Shown: positions 1 through 7,764 of the stretch, in pieces
Position numbering within the stretch: position 1 is the stretch's first letter
Layout of the letters: every line of letters begins with the position of its first letter
Source of the DNA: Rubrobacteraceae bacterium
Lineage (GTDB): Bacteria > Actinomycetota > Rubrobacteria > Rubrobacterales > Rubrobacteraceae
Assembly (NCBI GenBank): GCA_030448125.1
Contig: JAUJNO010000003.1
Span: forward strand, 56,576 to 120,575
Reading direction: 5' to 3'
Length of the DNA: 64,000 nucleotides
Notes under the pieces: generated by a model
What the model saw: the letters and a program-made list of their open reading frames with translations, nothing else
What the model was told of the DNA's origin: nothing
The model's database searches: none
Made by a program: the position numbers and the translations under genes

Positions 1-317
1 AAGAGGCACAGGAACGAGTTGAAGGCGCAGACGGCGAGGCCGTACCGCCGTCCGAGCGCCGCGGCGCGCATATCGCCCCGAACCCATTCGACGGCACCGC
101 CCTTTTCGCGGCCCTTCTCTATCATATTCTCCGAGACTTCGACCGCGGTCACGTCGAGGCCGGAGGCGGCAAGGGGAGCCGCCAATCTTCCGGTCCCCGC
201 GCCCCACTCGACCACGGGTCTGTCTTCTCGCTCGGCTAGGGCCAGCCAGAAGGGGAGGTCGTAATCGTGGTCGTACTCGAGGTCGTAGAGGTCCGCCAAG
301 GGATCGTACTCGGGCAA
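1..317 (-). CDS. SAM-dependent methyltransferase (C-terminus beyond window)
   Basis: The minus strand reads MPEYDPLADLYDLEYDHDYD, followed by VVEWGAGTGRLAAPLA, the glycine-rich SAM-binding motif I (E/DxGxGxG) of class I methyltransferases. Next come a motif II acidic stretch (TAVEVSENM) and GDMRAA. The start is a TTG preceded by AAGGAG at 6 nt. The frame is open to the window edge, so about 105 residues are seen and the C-terminal half is missing. The substrate cannot be told from this part. It diverges from the tRNA-Gln gene on the plus strand. Confidence 0.8.
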   Translation of the reverse strand, partial: MPEYDPLADLYDLEYDHDYDLPFWLALAEREDRPVVEWGAGTGRLAAPLAASGLDVTAVEVSENMIEKGREKGGAVEWVRGDMRAAALGRRYGLAVCAFNSFLCL

Positions 318-502
318 GAGTTGCTCCTTTGTCCAAAACTTGTTGTAGGGGTAATTATGCGCAGCGGACGAGCGCGTCACCGCGCGTCTCTACGCCGGTG
401 GTCTGCCGCGTTCCCTGGAGGGCGGTGGTATCCCCGAAATTGGCGGTCAACCAACTCGACGCTCGGGCTCATAGGGGTTAGAATACGGCCCGTTGCCTTC
501 CT

Positions 503-573
503 TGCCGGATGGTGTAACGGCAGCACGAGTGACTCTGAATCACTTAGTCCTGGTTCGAATCCAGGTCCGGCAG
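503..573 (+). tRNA. tRNA-Gln (anticodon CTG)
   Basis: A full cloverleaf can be folded. The acceptor stem TGCCGGA (503-509) pairs with TCCGGCA (566-572) and is followed by discriminator G573. There is a short D arm, an anticodon stem AGTGA/TCACT with loop CTCTGAA giving anticodon CTG (Gln), and a T arm CCTGG-TTCGAAT-CCAGG. CCA is not encoded. Length is 71 nt, normal for tRNA-Gln. Confidence 0.95.
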
Positions 574-689
574 CTACTCAAGACCCCGCCGTTTGCGGGC
601 AAAACGCGACGGGATTTCTCCTTTCTGGTTTCGAGCCTTCTCGCCGTAGGGATATAAACGGTTGAATCGCTCTATAGGAGGAGAGATGC

Positions 690-905
690 GTGAACGACGA
701 GACTCAGCAGCGGGTGGTAATCGCGCTGGCGGCGAGTATATCCTTCGTTCTGACCCGCCAGGTGACCCACCGGTTCATAAGAGTGCCCGAACGCAGGGGG
801 ATAAAGGACGACGTATTGGAAGCGGTTCTCAAAGGGGGGACCACCGCGGTTTCGACCGTTGTGGCCTCGGTGATCGTTCGGCGGTTGCTCCGGGGCCGTC
901 GGTAG
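690..905 (+). CDS. Small putative membrane protein, unknown function
   Basis: 71 residues from a GTG start; TAGGAGGAGAG lies just upstream and decides the frame over the overlapping longer frame. The protein has two hydrophobic stretches (about residues 8-22, VVIALAASISFVLTR, and 50-63, GTTAVSTVVASVIVRR), separated by a charged loop, and ends in a basic tail LLRGRR. This suggests a two-pass membrane or membrane-associated protein. I do not recognise the family. It follows tRNA-Gln and has no clear operon partner. Confidence 0.65.
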   Translation: MNDETQQRVVIALAASISFVLTRQVTHRFIRVPERRGIKDDVLEAVLKGGTTAVSTVVASVIVRRLLRGRR

Positions 906-1033
906 AACCACGAGAGCGCCGGTCGTAGAACAAATAGTGGACCGGGGTTCTGATCTGGACCCCGGCTGAGATCGAGGCCGCCTTTGTGAGAGAGGGGTTT
1001 GGGAGGGAGGAGGGGGCCTCGTGAGAACTTTGC

Positions 1034-1362
1034 TTAGGAGACCACGTACTCGCAGTTGTGCAGGACGTCGACGAGGGGGGTCGGCTTTGACCGTGTCGAT
1101 CCGGGATCGCAGTCGATGAAGTCCATCACGCTATCGTCGCCGGCGTCTACGTAGTCGTCGCCGGTACCGTCAATGAGGTAATCCTCACCGCCGTAGCCGT
1201 ATAGCTCGTCGTTGCCAGGGTAGCCGTATATGGCGTCGCGGTCGTCGGTGCCCCCCAGAATTTCGTCGCCGGCGCCGCCTTCGCGGGTCACCGCCAGCGC
1301 CACGTTGGTCGTCAGCGCCAGCACCGCCCCACGACCACGAACAACAGAACCAGTCGTCTCAC
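1034..1362 (-). CDS. Secreted RTX-like calcium-binding repeat protein, frameshifted in signal peptide
   Basis: The mature part carries aspartate/glycine-rich nonapeptide-like repeats (GGAGDEILGG, GNDELYGYGGEDYL, GTGDDYVDAGDD), as in hemolysin-type calcium-binding proteins, and two cysteines near the C-terminus (FIDCDPG, HNCEYVV). The longest unbroken frame starts at a GTG at 1324 inside the signal peptide. A better start is GTG at 1362, preceded by AGGAGAAGGA and reading MRRLVLLFVVVG. It leaves the frame at a GGGG run near 1328. One extra G would join it to AVLALTTNVALA and give a standard signal peptide. I infer a secreted, probably calcium-binding, surface protein with a likely one-base sequence error. 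Confidence 0.7.
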
Positions 1363-1563
1363 GTCCTTCTCCTTTCGTCGTTTTCTATTGGACGCTTTCA
1401 CCGCGACCCTATCCGGTCGAGAGGTCGCCGTATATGGGAATTCGTCCCACGGACGCCTGGGCGAATGTCCCGGCCGGCACCGGGACGATTTACCTATGGA
1501 CGATGCGATAGTGGGGAGTCATGATCTCAGCAGTAGATCAGTGCTACCCGAAGGAGGTACGGC

Positions 1564-1812
1564 ATGAAGAAGAAGTTGGTGGCGATGGCGGCGGCGATGG
1601 CGATGGCGGCGTTGGTGGCGGGTCCCGCCTCGGCGGACGACCTCGACGAGGGCGAACGGCTCTTCTGGGGCTACCCTGGTTACTACAGCGTTGTGGACGA
1701 GATAGATGTCGTCAACGTGCGCGAGAGGAACCCGAGGGACGGGGAGTGCTTCGTGGAGGACCTGGATCTCGACGGCATCGTAGCCGAGTACGAGATCACC
1801 TGTTACCGCTAG
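1564..1812 (+). CDS. Small secreted protein with cysteine pair, unknown function
   Basis: 82 residues, ATG start with AAGGAGGTACGGC immediately upstream. The N-terminus MKKKLVAMAAAMAMAALVAG followed by PASA-DD is a textbook signal peptide with an AxA-type cleavage site near residue 24. The mature peptide of about 58 residues is acidic and has two cysteines (DGECFVED and EITCYR) that could form a disulfide. No family recognised. It is followed by a strong hairpin, so it is probably monocistronic. Confidence 0.75.
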   Translation: MKKKLVAMAAAMAMAALVAGPASADDLDEGERLFWGYPGYYSVVDEIDVVNVRERNPRDGECFVEDLDLDGIVAEYEITCYR

Positions 1813-1853
1813 GACATCGGTCTTGGCTTAGAGGGAGCGTAAAAAGACGCGCG

Positions 1854-1881
1854 GGGCCGGAGCGTAGAACAGCTCCGGCCC
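1854..1881. terminator. Intrinsic hairpin between convergent genes
   Basis: Perfect 10-bp inverted repeat GGGCCGGAGC / GCTCCGGCCC around an 8-nt loop, lying between the stop of the small secreted gene and the 3' end of the opposing gene. There is little T tract, so termination is probable rather than certain, possibly in both directions. Confidence 0.6.
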
Positions 1882-1932
1882 TCTCCTATGCTCGCTACCT
1901 CCCGCAGGCGTCCCCACCGCCGGCGGCGCCGC

Positions 1933-2373
1933 CTACTGCGGTGGCCACTCGTCCTTCAACTCGCGCCAGCGAGCCCTTAGCGGCACGCTTGGGTCCCCCG
2001 GGTCCGCGGTTATCAGCTTGCGGCCACCGTACTCCATGACGTATACGGCGCCGTCGCTCTCCAGGTATTCGCCGCTGACGGCCGCGGTCTTCTCCATCTC
2101 GGCCAGGATGGCCGGGACGTCGAGGGGGATCAACTCGTCGATGTGCTCGAGACGCCGCTTGCCCTTTTCGGACAGGTAGACGAAACCCTCCTCGGCGAGG
2201 CGCTGGTCCTCGAGTACCCGAGCCCTGCCCTCCTCCCCGGCCAGAGCGGCGAACATCCGGGCCCTCTGCTCGACCGCCTCCGGGTCCTTGCGGGCTTCCA
2301 GCTCGTCGCGCAGGTATGCGAGCAACTCCTCGAAGAAACGCCGCTGCTCTTCGGTTGGGAACTCCTCGTCCAA
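1933..2373 (-). CDS. Hypothetical protein, charged and helical
   Basis: 146 residues, ATG start (MDEEFPTEEQRRFFEELLAYL). The composition is strongly charged: an N-terminal helical region of about 90 residues rich in E/R/A, then YLSEKGKRRLEHIDELIPLD and a beta-rich end (GAVYVMEYGGRKLITADPGD). The codons show high GC at third positions in this frame, unlike the arginine-rich overlapping frame, which I discard. No family recognised and no membrane segments. It lies downstream of another hypothetical gene on the same strand, separated by a hairpin. Confidence 0.6.
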   Translation of the reverse strand: MDEEFPTEEQRRFFEELLAYLRDELEARKDPEAVEQRARMFAALAGEEGRARVLEDQRLAEEGFVYLSEKGKRRLEHIDELIPLDVPAILAEMEKTAAVSGEYLESDGAVYVMEYGGRKLITADPGDPSVPLRARWRELKDEWPPQ

Positions 2374-2422
2374 GTCCGTCGCCTCCTTCTTCCGAAGATT
2401 GTATTGGATCTCGGCGGACTAC

Positions 2423-2450
2423 GGGCCGGAGCCCTACTCGGCCCCGGCCC
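2423..2450 (-). terminator. Hairpin after the upstream minus-strand gene
   Basis: GGGCCGG-A-GCC pairs with GGC-C-CCGGCCC across a 5-nt loop, located just 3' of the minus-strand gene ending at 2470. A plausible intrinsic terminator with a weak T tract. Confidence 0.45.
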
Positions 2451-2469
2451 TCATCGCTTCCGCTCTGCT

Positions 2470-2871
2470 TTACACGCCCCGTCCCACGAGCATCTCGACG
2501 GTCCGCTGATCCAGCGGCTTTCGGGAGGCAGCCCCGATCTCCTTGCGTAAGATCCCGTTCCGAAAGATCTTCTGGACTTCGTAGTGGGCGAACGTCACGA
2601 GGTCGAAGGCTTCCTGCTCGCCGTCTGTCGTCTCGAGCTGGCGGTGCTCGATCCACACCGGCGGCGACGGGAGCCAGAAGTGCGCAATCACCTCGGCGGC
2701 GATCTGCTCGGCTGCTTTCGTCGCAGAAGCACCGGGGTTGTCGGGAAGCTCCGAGCAGATCACGACCGCGGCGTCCGTATCCTCGTAGGGGAGATAAAGG
2801 CGGATTCTGCACCGGGACCGGACGCCGACGGCGCCCTCGTAGGGGTGGATGTAATCCGTGGCCATGTACAT
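2470..2871 (-). CDS. Hypothetical protein
   Basis: About 133 residues from the ATG at 2871 (MYMATDYIHPYEGAVGV). The frame extends upstream to 2964, but that extension overlaps the terminator-like repeat at 2967-2997 and is poor coding sequence. The protein looks globular: an N-terminal beta region (CRIRLYLPYEDTDAAVVICS), an amphipathic helix (ASATKAAEQIAAEVIAHF) and a C-terminal helical part (HYEVQKIFRNGILRKEIG). No signal peptide or membrane segment. Family not recognised; the frame choice rests on codon composition and a weak GGGGGCGAG ribosome binding site. Confidence 0.5.
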   Translation of the reverse strand: MYMATDYIHPYEGAVGVRSRCRIRLYLPYEDTDAAVVICSELPDNPGASATKAAEQIAAEVIAHFWLPSPPVWIEHRQLETTDGEQEAFDLVTFAHYEVQKIFRNGILRKEIGAASRKPLDQRTVEMLVGRGV

Positions 2872-2966
2872 CTCGCCCCCATAATAAAGGCTGGGCCTCC
2901 GGTACCCTTGCGACACGGGTCCGACGGCTTCACCGAACCCTTCACTCTGCGAACAAACGCGCAACG

Positions 2967-2997
2967 GGAAAGGCCCGAGAGTTAATCGGGCCTTTCC
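2967..2997 (-). terminator. Strong intrinsic hairpin downstream of the esterase gene
   Basis: Perfect 12-bp inverted repeat GGAAAGGCCCGA / TCGGGCCTTTCC with a 7-nt loop, 150 nt past the stop of the minus-strand esterase gene and just before the next minus-strand gene. It isolates the two transcription units. Confidence 0.65.
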
Positions 2998-3149
2998 TGT
3001 AGGTTCGACGGTTGCCGCGTAGCTTCTACGCGTACCTCGTATAAGCTCCCGGTTTTGGCGGCTCTACCACCTCCCTTGGCTGAGCTGGACCGCGTGCAGG
3101 GGCAAGGCGCAGGTCCTCTGTACGATGTTCGTCTAGCGCACCACGCCGA

Positions 3150-4427
3150 TCAACCGGCCGGGCGCTCTATTGGTTCCCGCTGCGGGTGCTGTTTGAAAAA
3201 CCGCACCATCTCCGCCGAGGCGTCGGGTCCCTTGGGGTCGGTGTATGAGCCGGGGAGGCTTCCGCCCGACCAGCAATGCCCGAGACCGTGGACGCTCCAC
3301 CGCTCCACGGTAGCCCGACCGTCTGCGTCGTGGTAGGTAGCTTGGGTGTAGGAATGCCCGCCGGGCACCTGCCCCTGGCGTATCTTCGCCGGAGGGACAG
3401 ACGCGCCCGTGACGTCCCGGTTGGCAGCGGTGTTGACGGCGGCCAAGTGTGCGAGTAGTTGGTCCCCATTACGCGGGTGGACGGTTGTGTCGCGATCCCC
3501 ATGAAACACAATCGTTGGCACGACCCGGGTGTCCGCCACGATGGGGGTATCCCGGCGGGCGGTACCCGGCCCCCCGTTTTGCATCGCGGAGAACGCGGAG
3601 GCGAGATCATGGGCGGCGCCGGGGGCGAGACCGGAATGTACGCCTACCGCGGCATACAGGTCGGGGTAGGTCTCCCCCATGATCGCGGCCATCGCCCCGC
3701 CGGCGGACATCCCGGCCACATACACCTGACCATCGGCGATGTGATATTCGTCGATAACCTGGCGTGTGATGCCGGCGATGAGCGACGGCTCGCCCCGCCC
3801 ACGCTGCTGGTCGGCGGCCTTGAACCAGTTCCAACACTTCGACATGTTGGCGTTCTGGGCTTGCGCGGGATAGGCGACGAGGAAGGTGTGCGTCTCAGCG
3901 AGCGCGTTCATGTGAGTGCCGGCGGCGAAATCGTCGGGGTTCTGGGTACAGCCGTGGAGCATCACGACCAGGGGCGCCGCCTGCCCGGTGTAGCCGCTCG
4001 GGATGTACAGCTTATAGGCGCGGGTCCCGGCCTGATCGGCGTAGGATCGCTCGACGAATCGTCCACCCGCCGGGACAACGGCGGGCGCGGGCATCCCTTC
4101 CGTCTCCCCGGGCATGATACCCGGTAAGCCGCCGGGCAGGCGCGGCAAGCCACGCAAGCGCGAGGGTAGATCGGGAGCAGGTCGCGTGACCGCGCCCGTT
4201 CTACGCCCGGTGGCACGTCGGCACCTGGTCGACGCGGCCCTCGGGGCTTCGTCCACGACCCGGAAGTTCGCCTCGACCGGCTCGTCGGCGCCTCCTGAAC
4301 CATCCGGTGACGCCGGGGCGAACGTGCCCCCGAGGGTGCGCTGGATAATGGCTGTCGCCTCGGCGAGCTGTCCCTCGCACGTGAGGCGCGTCGCCTCCGC
4401 CATGCCGGCCTGCATCTGGTCACGCAT
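3150..4427 (-). CDS. PHB-depolymerase-family esterase
   Basis: 425 residues. The C-terminal 300 form an alpha/beta hydrolase of the extracellular PHB depolymerase/LpqC-like esterase family: oxyanion-hole region LVVMLHGCTQNPDDFAAGT, nucleophile elbow AGMSAGGAM (GxSxG), acid region VFHGDRDTTVHP, and catalytic-His region VHGLGHCWSGGS. The N-terminal 115 residues begin with a helical MRDQMQAGMAEATRLT segment, then a low-complexity Arg/Pro-rich linker; I see no classical signal peptide. It probably hydrolyses short polyhydroxyalkanoate or other ester substrates. A palindrome lies in its promoter, resembling one at the promoter of the nearby RHH regulator. This gene pair may have been gained by transfer (inference). 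Confidence 0.82.
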   Translation of the reverse strand: MRDQMQAGMAEATRLTCEGQLAEATAIIQRTLGGTFAPASPDGSGGADEPVEANFRVVDEAPRAASTRCRRATGRRTGAVTRPAPDLPSRLRGLPRLPGGLPGIMPGETEGMPAPAVVPAGGRFVERSYADQAGTRAYKLYIPSGYTGQAAPLVVMLHGCTQNPDDFAAGTHMNALAETHTFLVAYPAQAQNANMSKCWNWFKAADQQRGRGEPSLIAGITRQVIDEYHIADGQVYVAGMSAGGAMAAIMGETYPDLYAAVGVHSGLAPGAAHDLASAFSAMQNGGPGTARRDTPIVADTRVVPTIVFHGDRDTTVHPRNGDQLLAHLAAVNTAANRDVTGASVPPAKIRQGQVPGGHSYTQATYHDADGRATVERWSVHGLGHCWSGGSLPGSYTDPKGPDASAEMVRFFKQHPQREPIERPAG

Positions 4428-4468
4428 AAATAACGTTCTCCTTCTTTAGCTTCCATATAACATCTCTA

Positions 4469-4513
4469 TACCATCCATACGGATGGTAACACACTAGATG
4501 GGCTTGTTGTCAA
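4469..4513 (-). promoter_or_regulatory. Promoter with palindromic operator for the esterase gene
   Basis: On the minus strand, TTGACA (-35, 4513-4508) is followed 16-18 nt later by a GTTAC-type -10 region. Immediately downstream is the palindrome TACCATCC-ATAC-GGATGGTA (4469-4488). Its position over the start region suggests a repressor site. A similar GTTAC-TCCGT-GGAT arrangement occurs before the RHH gene. Confidence 0.55.
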
Positions 4514-4778
4514 GTAGACTTAGCCGGTGTTGCGGGACTTCGACTTGAGGGGTGCAGCCGTCGCTTCCACGGGGACGGCCTGGTCGCGCGGATTGTGTGC
4601 CTCGGCGTCTGTCGATGAGCAGACGAACCCGAGCTCGCAATAAGCAGGCTGGTGGTTCGAGCCTGTTCGCCGGCTCTATTCCTCTATCGCCGTTGCGCCG
4701 GTCTCTCTACGGAAGCCCTCGATGTAGAGGCATAGGCTGGACGGTCGTATGCTAACTGGGGCAGGTTTAGAAACCGGG

Positions 4779-4800
4779 GAAGAGTCTGGCGAGGCTCTTC
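4779..4800. terminator. Hairpin downstream of the RHH regulator
   Basis: GAAGAG-TC...GG-CTCTTC can fold with a 6-nt loop, about 110 nt past the RHH stop on the minus strand. Otherwise the stretch 4514-4909 shows no convincing gene. It holds one more small hairpin (CAGGCT...AGCCTG, 4645-4665) and short frames with poor codon composition. Confidence 0.3.
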
Positions 4801-4909
4801 GTTGGCATAAATATGGCCAGACGTATTCATTCACAGGATTGGTAAGGCGGACCCTCGAGTAGCGTGGCTTCGAATATTACACCGTTTCTGTCCTGTTTGA
4901 TCTTGCGTA

Positions 4910-5302
4910 TTACGACGACCGAATCCGGTCTGCCAGTGCTGCCTTGATGGCCGGGCTCGCCCGGAAGGCGCCCAGCACCTCGAGGGAGTCGATAGTTGCC
5001 AGGGCCAGTTCCGGGGAGACGTCGTCGGCGATGCTAGCCAGGCCGAGCACCCTGATCTGTAGCATTTCACCGGCCGCGCGTACCGCCTCCAGGTCGCGGC
5101 GGGTGTAGTGTTGCAGGCCGAGTACCAGCGTCTTGCGGGCTACCGTCTGTTTGACCGCCTCGGCGTGCGTGGTGATCTGGTTGCGGATCGCCGTGCGGAT
5201 GAAGTCGGTGCGGTTCTGATAGAAGCCTTCCTGCACCAGCAGATCTATCTGCCCGAGGTCTACCAGTCCCAGGTTTATCGTGATCTTCTCCGTCTCACTC
5301 AC
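4910..5302 (-). CDS. Ribbon-helix-helix (CopG/MetJ-type) transcriptional regulator
   Basis: 130 residues from a GTG with GAGGAG 8 nt upstream; a TTG 18 nt earlier would place the ribosome site inside the gene and is less likely. The N-terminal 45 residues match the RHH fold: a short beta strand (KITINLGLVDLGQID) then two helices (LLVQEGFYQNRTDFIRTAIR). RHH dimers use the strand to contact DNA. The C-terminal 85 residues (KTLVLGLQHYTRRDLEAVRA and LGLASIADDVSPELAL) are likely a ligand or oligomerisation part. It lies upstream of the esterase gene on the same strand and is the obvious candidate regulator of it and of itself. Confidence 0.8.
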   Translation of the reverse strand: MSETEKITINLGLVDLGQIDLLVQEGFYQNRTDFIRTAIRNQITTHAEAVKQTVARKTLVLGLQHYTRRDLEAVRAAGEMLQIRVLGLASIADDVSPELALATIDSLEVLGAFRASPAIKAALADRIRSS

Positions 5303-5316
5303 TTCGTCATCTCCTC

Positions 5317-5361
5317 GCAATCCGGACGGACGTAACGTACACCTGATAGGCTCGCTGTCAA
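5317..5361 (-). promoter_or_regulatory. Promoter of the RHH regulator with esterase-like operator
   Basis: TTGACA (minus strand, 5361-5356), 17-nt spacer, -10 ACGTTA (5338-5333), followed by GTTACGTCCGTCCGGATTG. The core TTAC-N(1-2)-TCCGT-NN-GGAT also occurs at the same place in the esterase promoter, supporting control of both by one regulator. Confidence 0.5.
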
Positions 5362-5568
5362 GTGGATCGAGCCGTCCGGCGCGGGTCTTTGGTCTTACTC
5401 GGGAGAAGTATGGCTTACAGAGATAGTCTGGGCCGAGAATCTGGTCGAGGTCCGGATGCTAGAGGATGGGGCGCTTTGATGGACGTCCGGCCGGTGAGCG
5501 AGGGCCGGTCGAAGGCTGTGTTATGCTTGCCCTCAGGGAAAGGTAGCGTGGTTAGGGGAGGCAACGCG

Positions 5569-6888
5569 TTGTCGGAGCAGGACGCGAAACCGCCGGAAGA
5601 CGGTTCCCCGGTGAACCGGCAGAGCTTTGGGAGCATGGACTCAGCCGCGGGAGATTCCGAATTCCTCGAACGTCTTGAGGCCGTGTGGGAACGGATAGAT
5701 CGCGACGAGTTGATCCGCTTTACCCGAGATCTCGTCTGTATTCCCAGTGTCTTCTGCCCAACTAACCCCGAGGGAAATGAGGCTCGGACGGCTCGATACG
5801 TTGCCGATTACCTGAAAGAAAAAGGTTTCGAGGTTCGGGTGGAGGAGGTCTCTCCGGGCCGCCCGAACGTGTGGGCTCTCTGGCGGGGGGACCATCCGGG
5901 AAAGACGCTGCTCTTCGAGGGGCACACGGACGTGGTGACCGAAGGGCGGGCCGGGGAGTGGAGTTATCCGCCTTTCGGAGCCGAACTGGTCGGGTCCCGA
6001 ATCTACGGCCGGGGCTCTTGCGACACCAAGGGGAACCTGGCCGCCGCCGTTATGGCCGTCCGGGCGATCAAAGACTCCGGCGTTCCTTTCGCGGGCCGTC
6101 TCCTCCTGTGCCATCCCGTAGACGAGGAGGGGATGATGTCCGGCATCAAGCACTTTATCAGGCAGGGGCACGCGGAGGGGGTGGACGGGGCCGTGATCTG
6201 CGAGCCGGAGGAGAACCAGTTGTGTGTGGCCCAGAAGGGAGCGATGCGGGTGGAGGTGACAGTGTTAGGTAAGATGGCGCACGGGGCGATGCCAGGGAGC
6301 GGCGTCAACCCCGTGACCCGGGCAGCGCGGTTCGTCGTGGCCGTCGAGGCGCTAGAGCGTGAAGAGATCTCACGCCACGGCGAAGACCCGTTCCTCGGCT
6401 ACCCGAGCATTACCCCCACCATCATGCTCGGCCCCGAGAGCGGCGAGCCGCAGATAAACGTGATCCCGGCCAGCGCCTATGTGGCCCTGGATATACGAAC
6501 CGTTCCTAATCAGTCCCACGAAGAGATCGTCGCGCGCCTCGAAGAGTGCCTCGCCGACCTCGGGGCGGAAGACCCGGACTTCGAGGCCGACCTGGAGGTG
6601 ATCGAGGAACGACCGCCGACGGAGACTGACATGAACGATCCCCTGGTCCAGGCCATGACCGCGGCCTACACCCACTTGACGGGCGAGTCGCCGCGCTACA
6701 ACGGGGTGCCTGGCGCGACCGACGGCACCTTCCTGCACGCCTGGGCCAGTATACCGATCGTCACCACGGGCGCCGGAGACCGCACGATTCCCCACCACGA
6801 GGACGAGTGGGTGGACGTGGACGAGCTTCTGACGACCTGCCGGCTCTACGCCGCGACCGCCATGCACTTCTGCCGGGATGAGTCGTGA
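5569..6888 (+). CDS. M20 family ArgE/DapE-type deacylase
   Basis: 439 residues from TTG at 5569, chosen because GGGGAGG lies 7 nt upstream; the open frame extends back to 5362 without a better start. It shows the M20 metal-site landmarks: FEGHTDVV (His near residue 119), GRGSCDTKGN (bridging Asp), HPVDEEGMMSG (catalytic Glu pair), a CEPEENQ ligand region, the dimerisation lid between, and a C-terminal TIPHHEDEWV histidine. Family members hydrolyse N-acyl amino acids, N-succinyl-DAP, formyl-aminopyrimidine or similar amides; the substrate here is unknown. Its stop overlaps the next start (GTGA). It heads a six-gene operon with a dehydrogenase and an ECF transporter, so the substrate is probably imported by that transporter. 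Confidence 0.88.
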   Translation: MSEQDAKPPEDGSPVNRQSFGSMDSAAGDSEFLERLEAVWERIDRDELIRFTRDLVCIPSVFCPTNPEGNEARTARYVADYLKEKGFEVRVEEVSPGRPNVWALWRGDHPGKTLLFEGHTDVVTEGRAGEWSYPPFGAELVGSRIYGRGSCDTKGNLAAAVMAVRAIKDSGVPFAGRLLLCHPVDEEGMMSGIKHFIRQGHAEGVDGAVICEPEENQLCVAQKGAMRVEVTVLGKMAHGAMPGSGVNPVTRAARFVVAVEALEREEISRHGEDPFLGYPSITPTIMLGPESGEPQINVIPASAYVALDIRTVPNQSHEEIVARLEECLADLGAEDPDFEADLEVIEERPPTETDMNDPLVQAMTAAYTHLTGESPRYNGVPGATDGTFLHAWASIPIVTTGAGDRTIPHHEDEWVDVDELLTTCRLYAATAMHFCRDES

Positions 6889-7682
6889 AGGAGGAACGCG
6901 CGTTCGACTACCGCTCGATGTTCGATCTCTCCGGCAAGACTGCGCTCGTGGTAGGGGCTGGCAGTGGCATCGGGGCGGCGAGCGCGCACGGGCTGGCCGC
7001 CTTCGGGGCGAGGGTCTTCTGCGCGGACCTGAATGGCGCGTCCGCCGGGGAGACCGTCCGGGAGATCGAGGCTCAGGGCGGCGAGGGGGAGGCCCTGGAG
7101 CTGGACATGCGCGACACGGAGAGCGTGCGGGCCGCAGCCGGGAAGATCGGGACAACGGACGTGCTGGTCAGCACGCCGAGCATAAACGTGCGCAAGCCGC
7201 TGCTGGAGATCGGCGACGAGGAGTTCGACCGGGTGATGGACCTGAACCTGAAGGGGACGTTCCGCCTGGTCCGCGAGTTCGGCCGGGGTATGGCCGATAG
7301 GGGCTCGGGGAGCATCATCGCCTTTTCGAGCATCCGGGCGCAGGTCGTCGAGCCGGGGCAGGGCATCTACGCGGCGACGAAGGCGGGAACCTTGCAGATG
7401 TTCCGGGCTTTAGCCGCCGAGCTCGGGGGGCGGGGCGTGCGGGTGAACGTCATAGCACCCGGGGTAGTGGAGACGCCGCTTACCGCCCAGATCAAAGACA
7501 ACCCCGAATGGTACGGGGCCTACGCCGACAAGAGCATCCTGGGGCGATGGGCGAGGCCGCAAGAGATGGTCGGCGCGGTGGTCTTCCTTGCCTCCGAGGC
7601 CAGCTCTTACGTCACGGGGGCCTTTATGCTGGTAGACGGCGGCTGGACGGCCGCCGACGGCCGCTTCGCTCCCCCGCTGTGA
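6885..7682 (+). CDS. SDR family oxidoreductase
   Basis: 265 residues, GTG start overlapping the upstream stop by 4 nt (translational coupling). Classical short-chain dehydrogenase: NAD(P)-binding GAGSGIG near residue 25, active-site SS in IAFSSIRAQ, YAATKAG (YxxxK), and the C-terminal GAFMLVDGGWTA typical of 3-oxoacyl-ACP-reductase/gluconate-dehydrogenase-like SDRs. Asp after the second strand (FCADLN) favours NAD over NADP (inference from family rules). The NNAG motif is replaced by STPSIN, an unusual variant. It probably oxidises or reduces a hydroxyl/keto group in the compound handled by the adjacent deacylase. Confidence 0.88.
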   Translation: MKEERAFDYRSMFDLSGKTALVVGAGSGIGAASAHGLAAFGARVFCADLNGASAGETVREIEAQGGEGEALELDMRDTESVRAAAGKIGTTDVLVSTPSINVRKPLLEIGDEEFDRVMDLNLKGTFRLVREFGRGMADRGSGSIIAFSSIRAQVVEPGQGIYAATKAGTLQMFRALAAELGGRGVRVNVIAPGVVETPLTAQIKDNPEWYGAYADKSILGRWARPQEMVGAVVFLASEASSYVTGAFMLVDGGWTAADGRFAPPL

Positions 7683-7764
7683 GCCTTTTGACAGGACGGG
7701 TATGAGGACCGATACTTCAACAGCCTCGCGGCGAGACCTATAGCACAGAAAAAGGAGGAACGGC

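Noticed and set aside
1895..2812. 305-residue arginine-rich minus-strand frame
   Set aside because: Composition is that of a high-GC shadow; the two shorter frames 1933-2373 and 2470-2871 have normal codon composition.
4621..4680. TGGTTCGAGCC-containing hairpin resembling a tRNA T arm
   Set aside because: The flanks do not form a T stem with a 7-nt loop, and no acceptor, D or anticodon arms can be folded; it is only a 6-bp hairpin.
5362..5568. N-terminal extension of the M20 protein to 5362
   Set aside because: The extension is unlike family N-termini, overlaps the regulator's promoter, and has no ribosome site, whereas TTG 5569 has GGGGAGG at ideal spacing.
5362..5568. Riboswitch upstream of the ECF operon
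   Set aside because: I searched by eye for thiamin, cobalamin and other known vitamin riboswitch cores and saw none.
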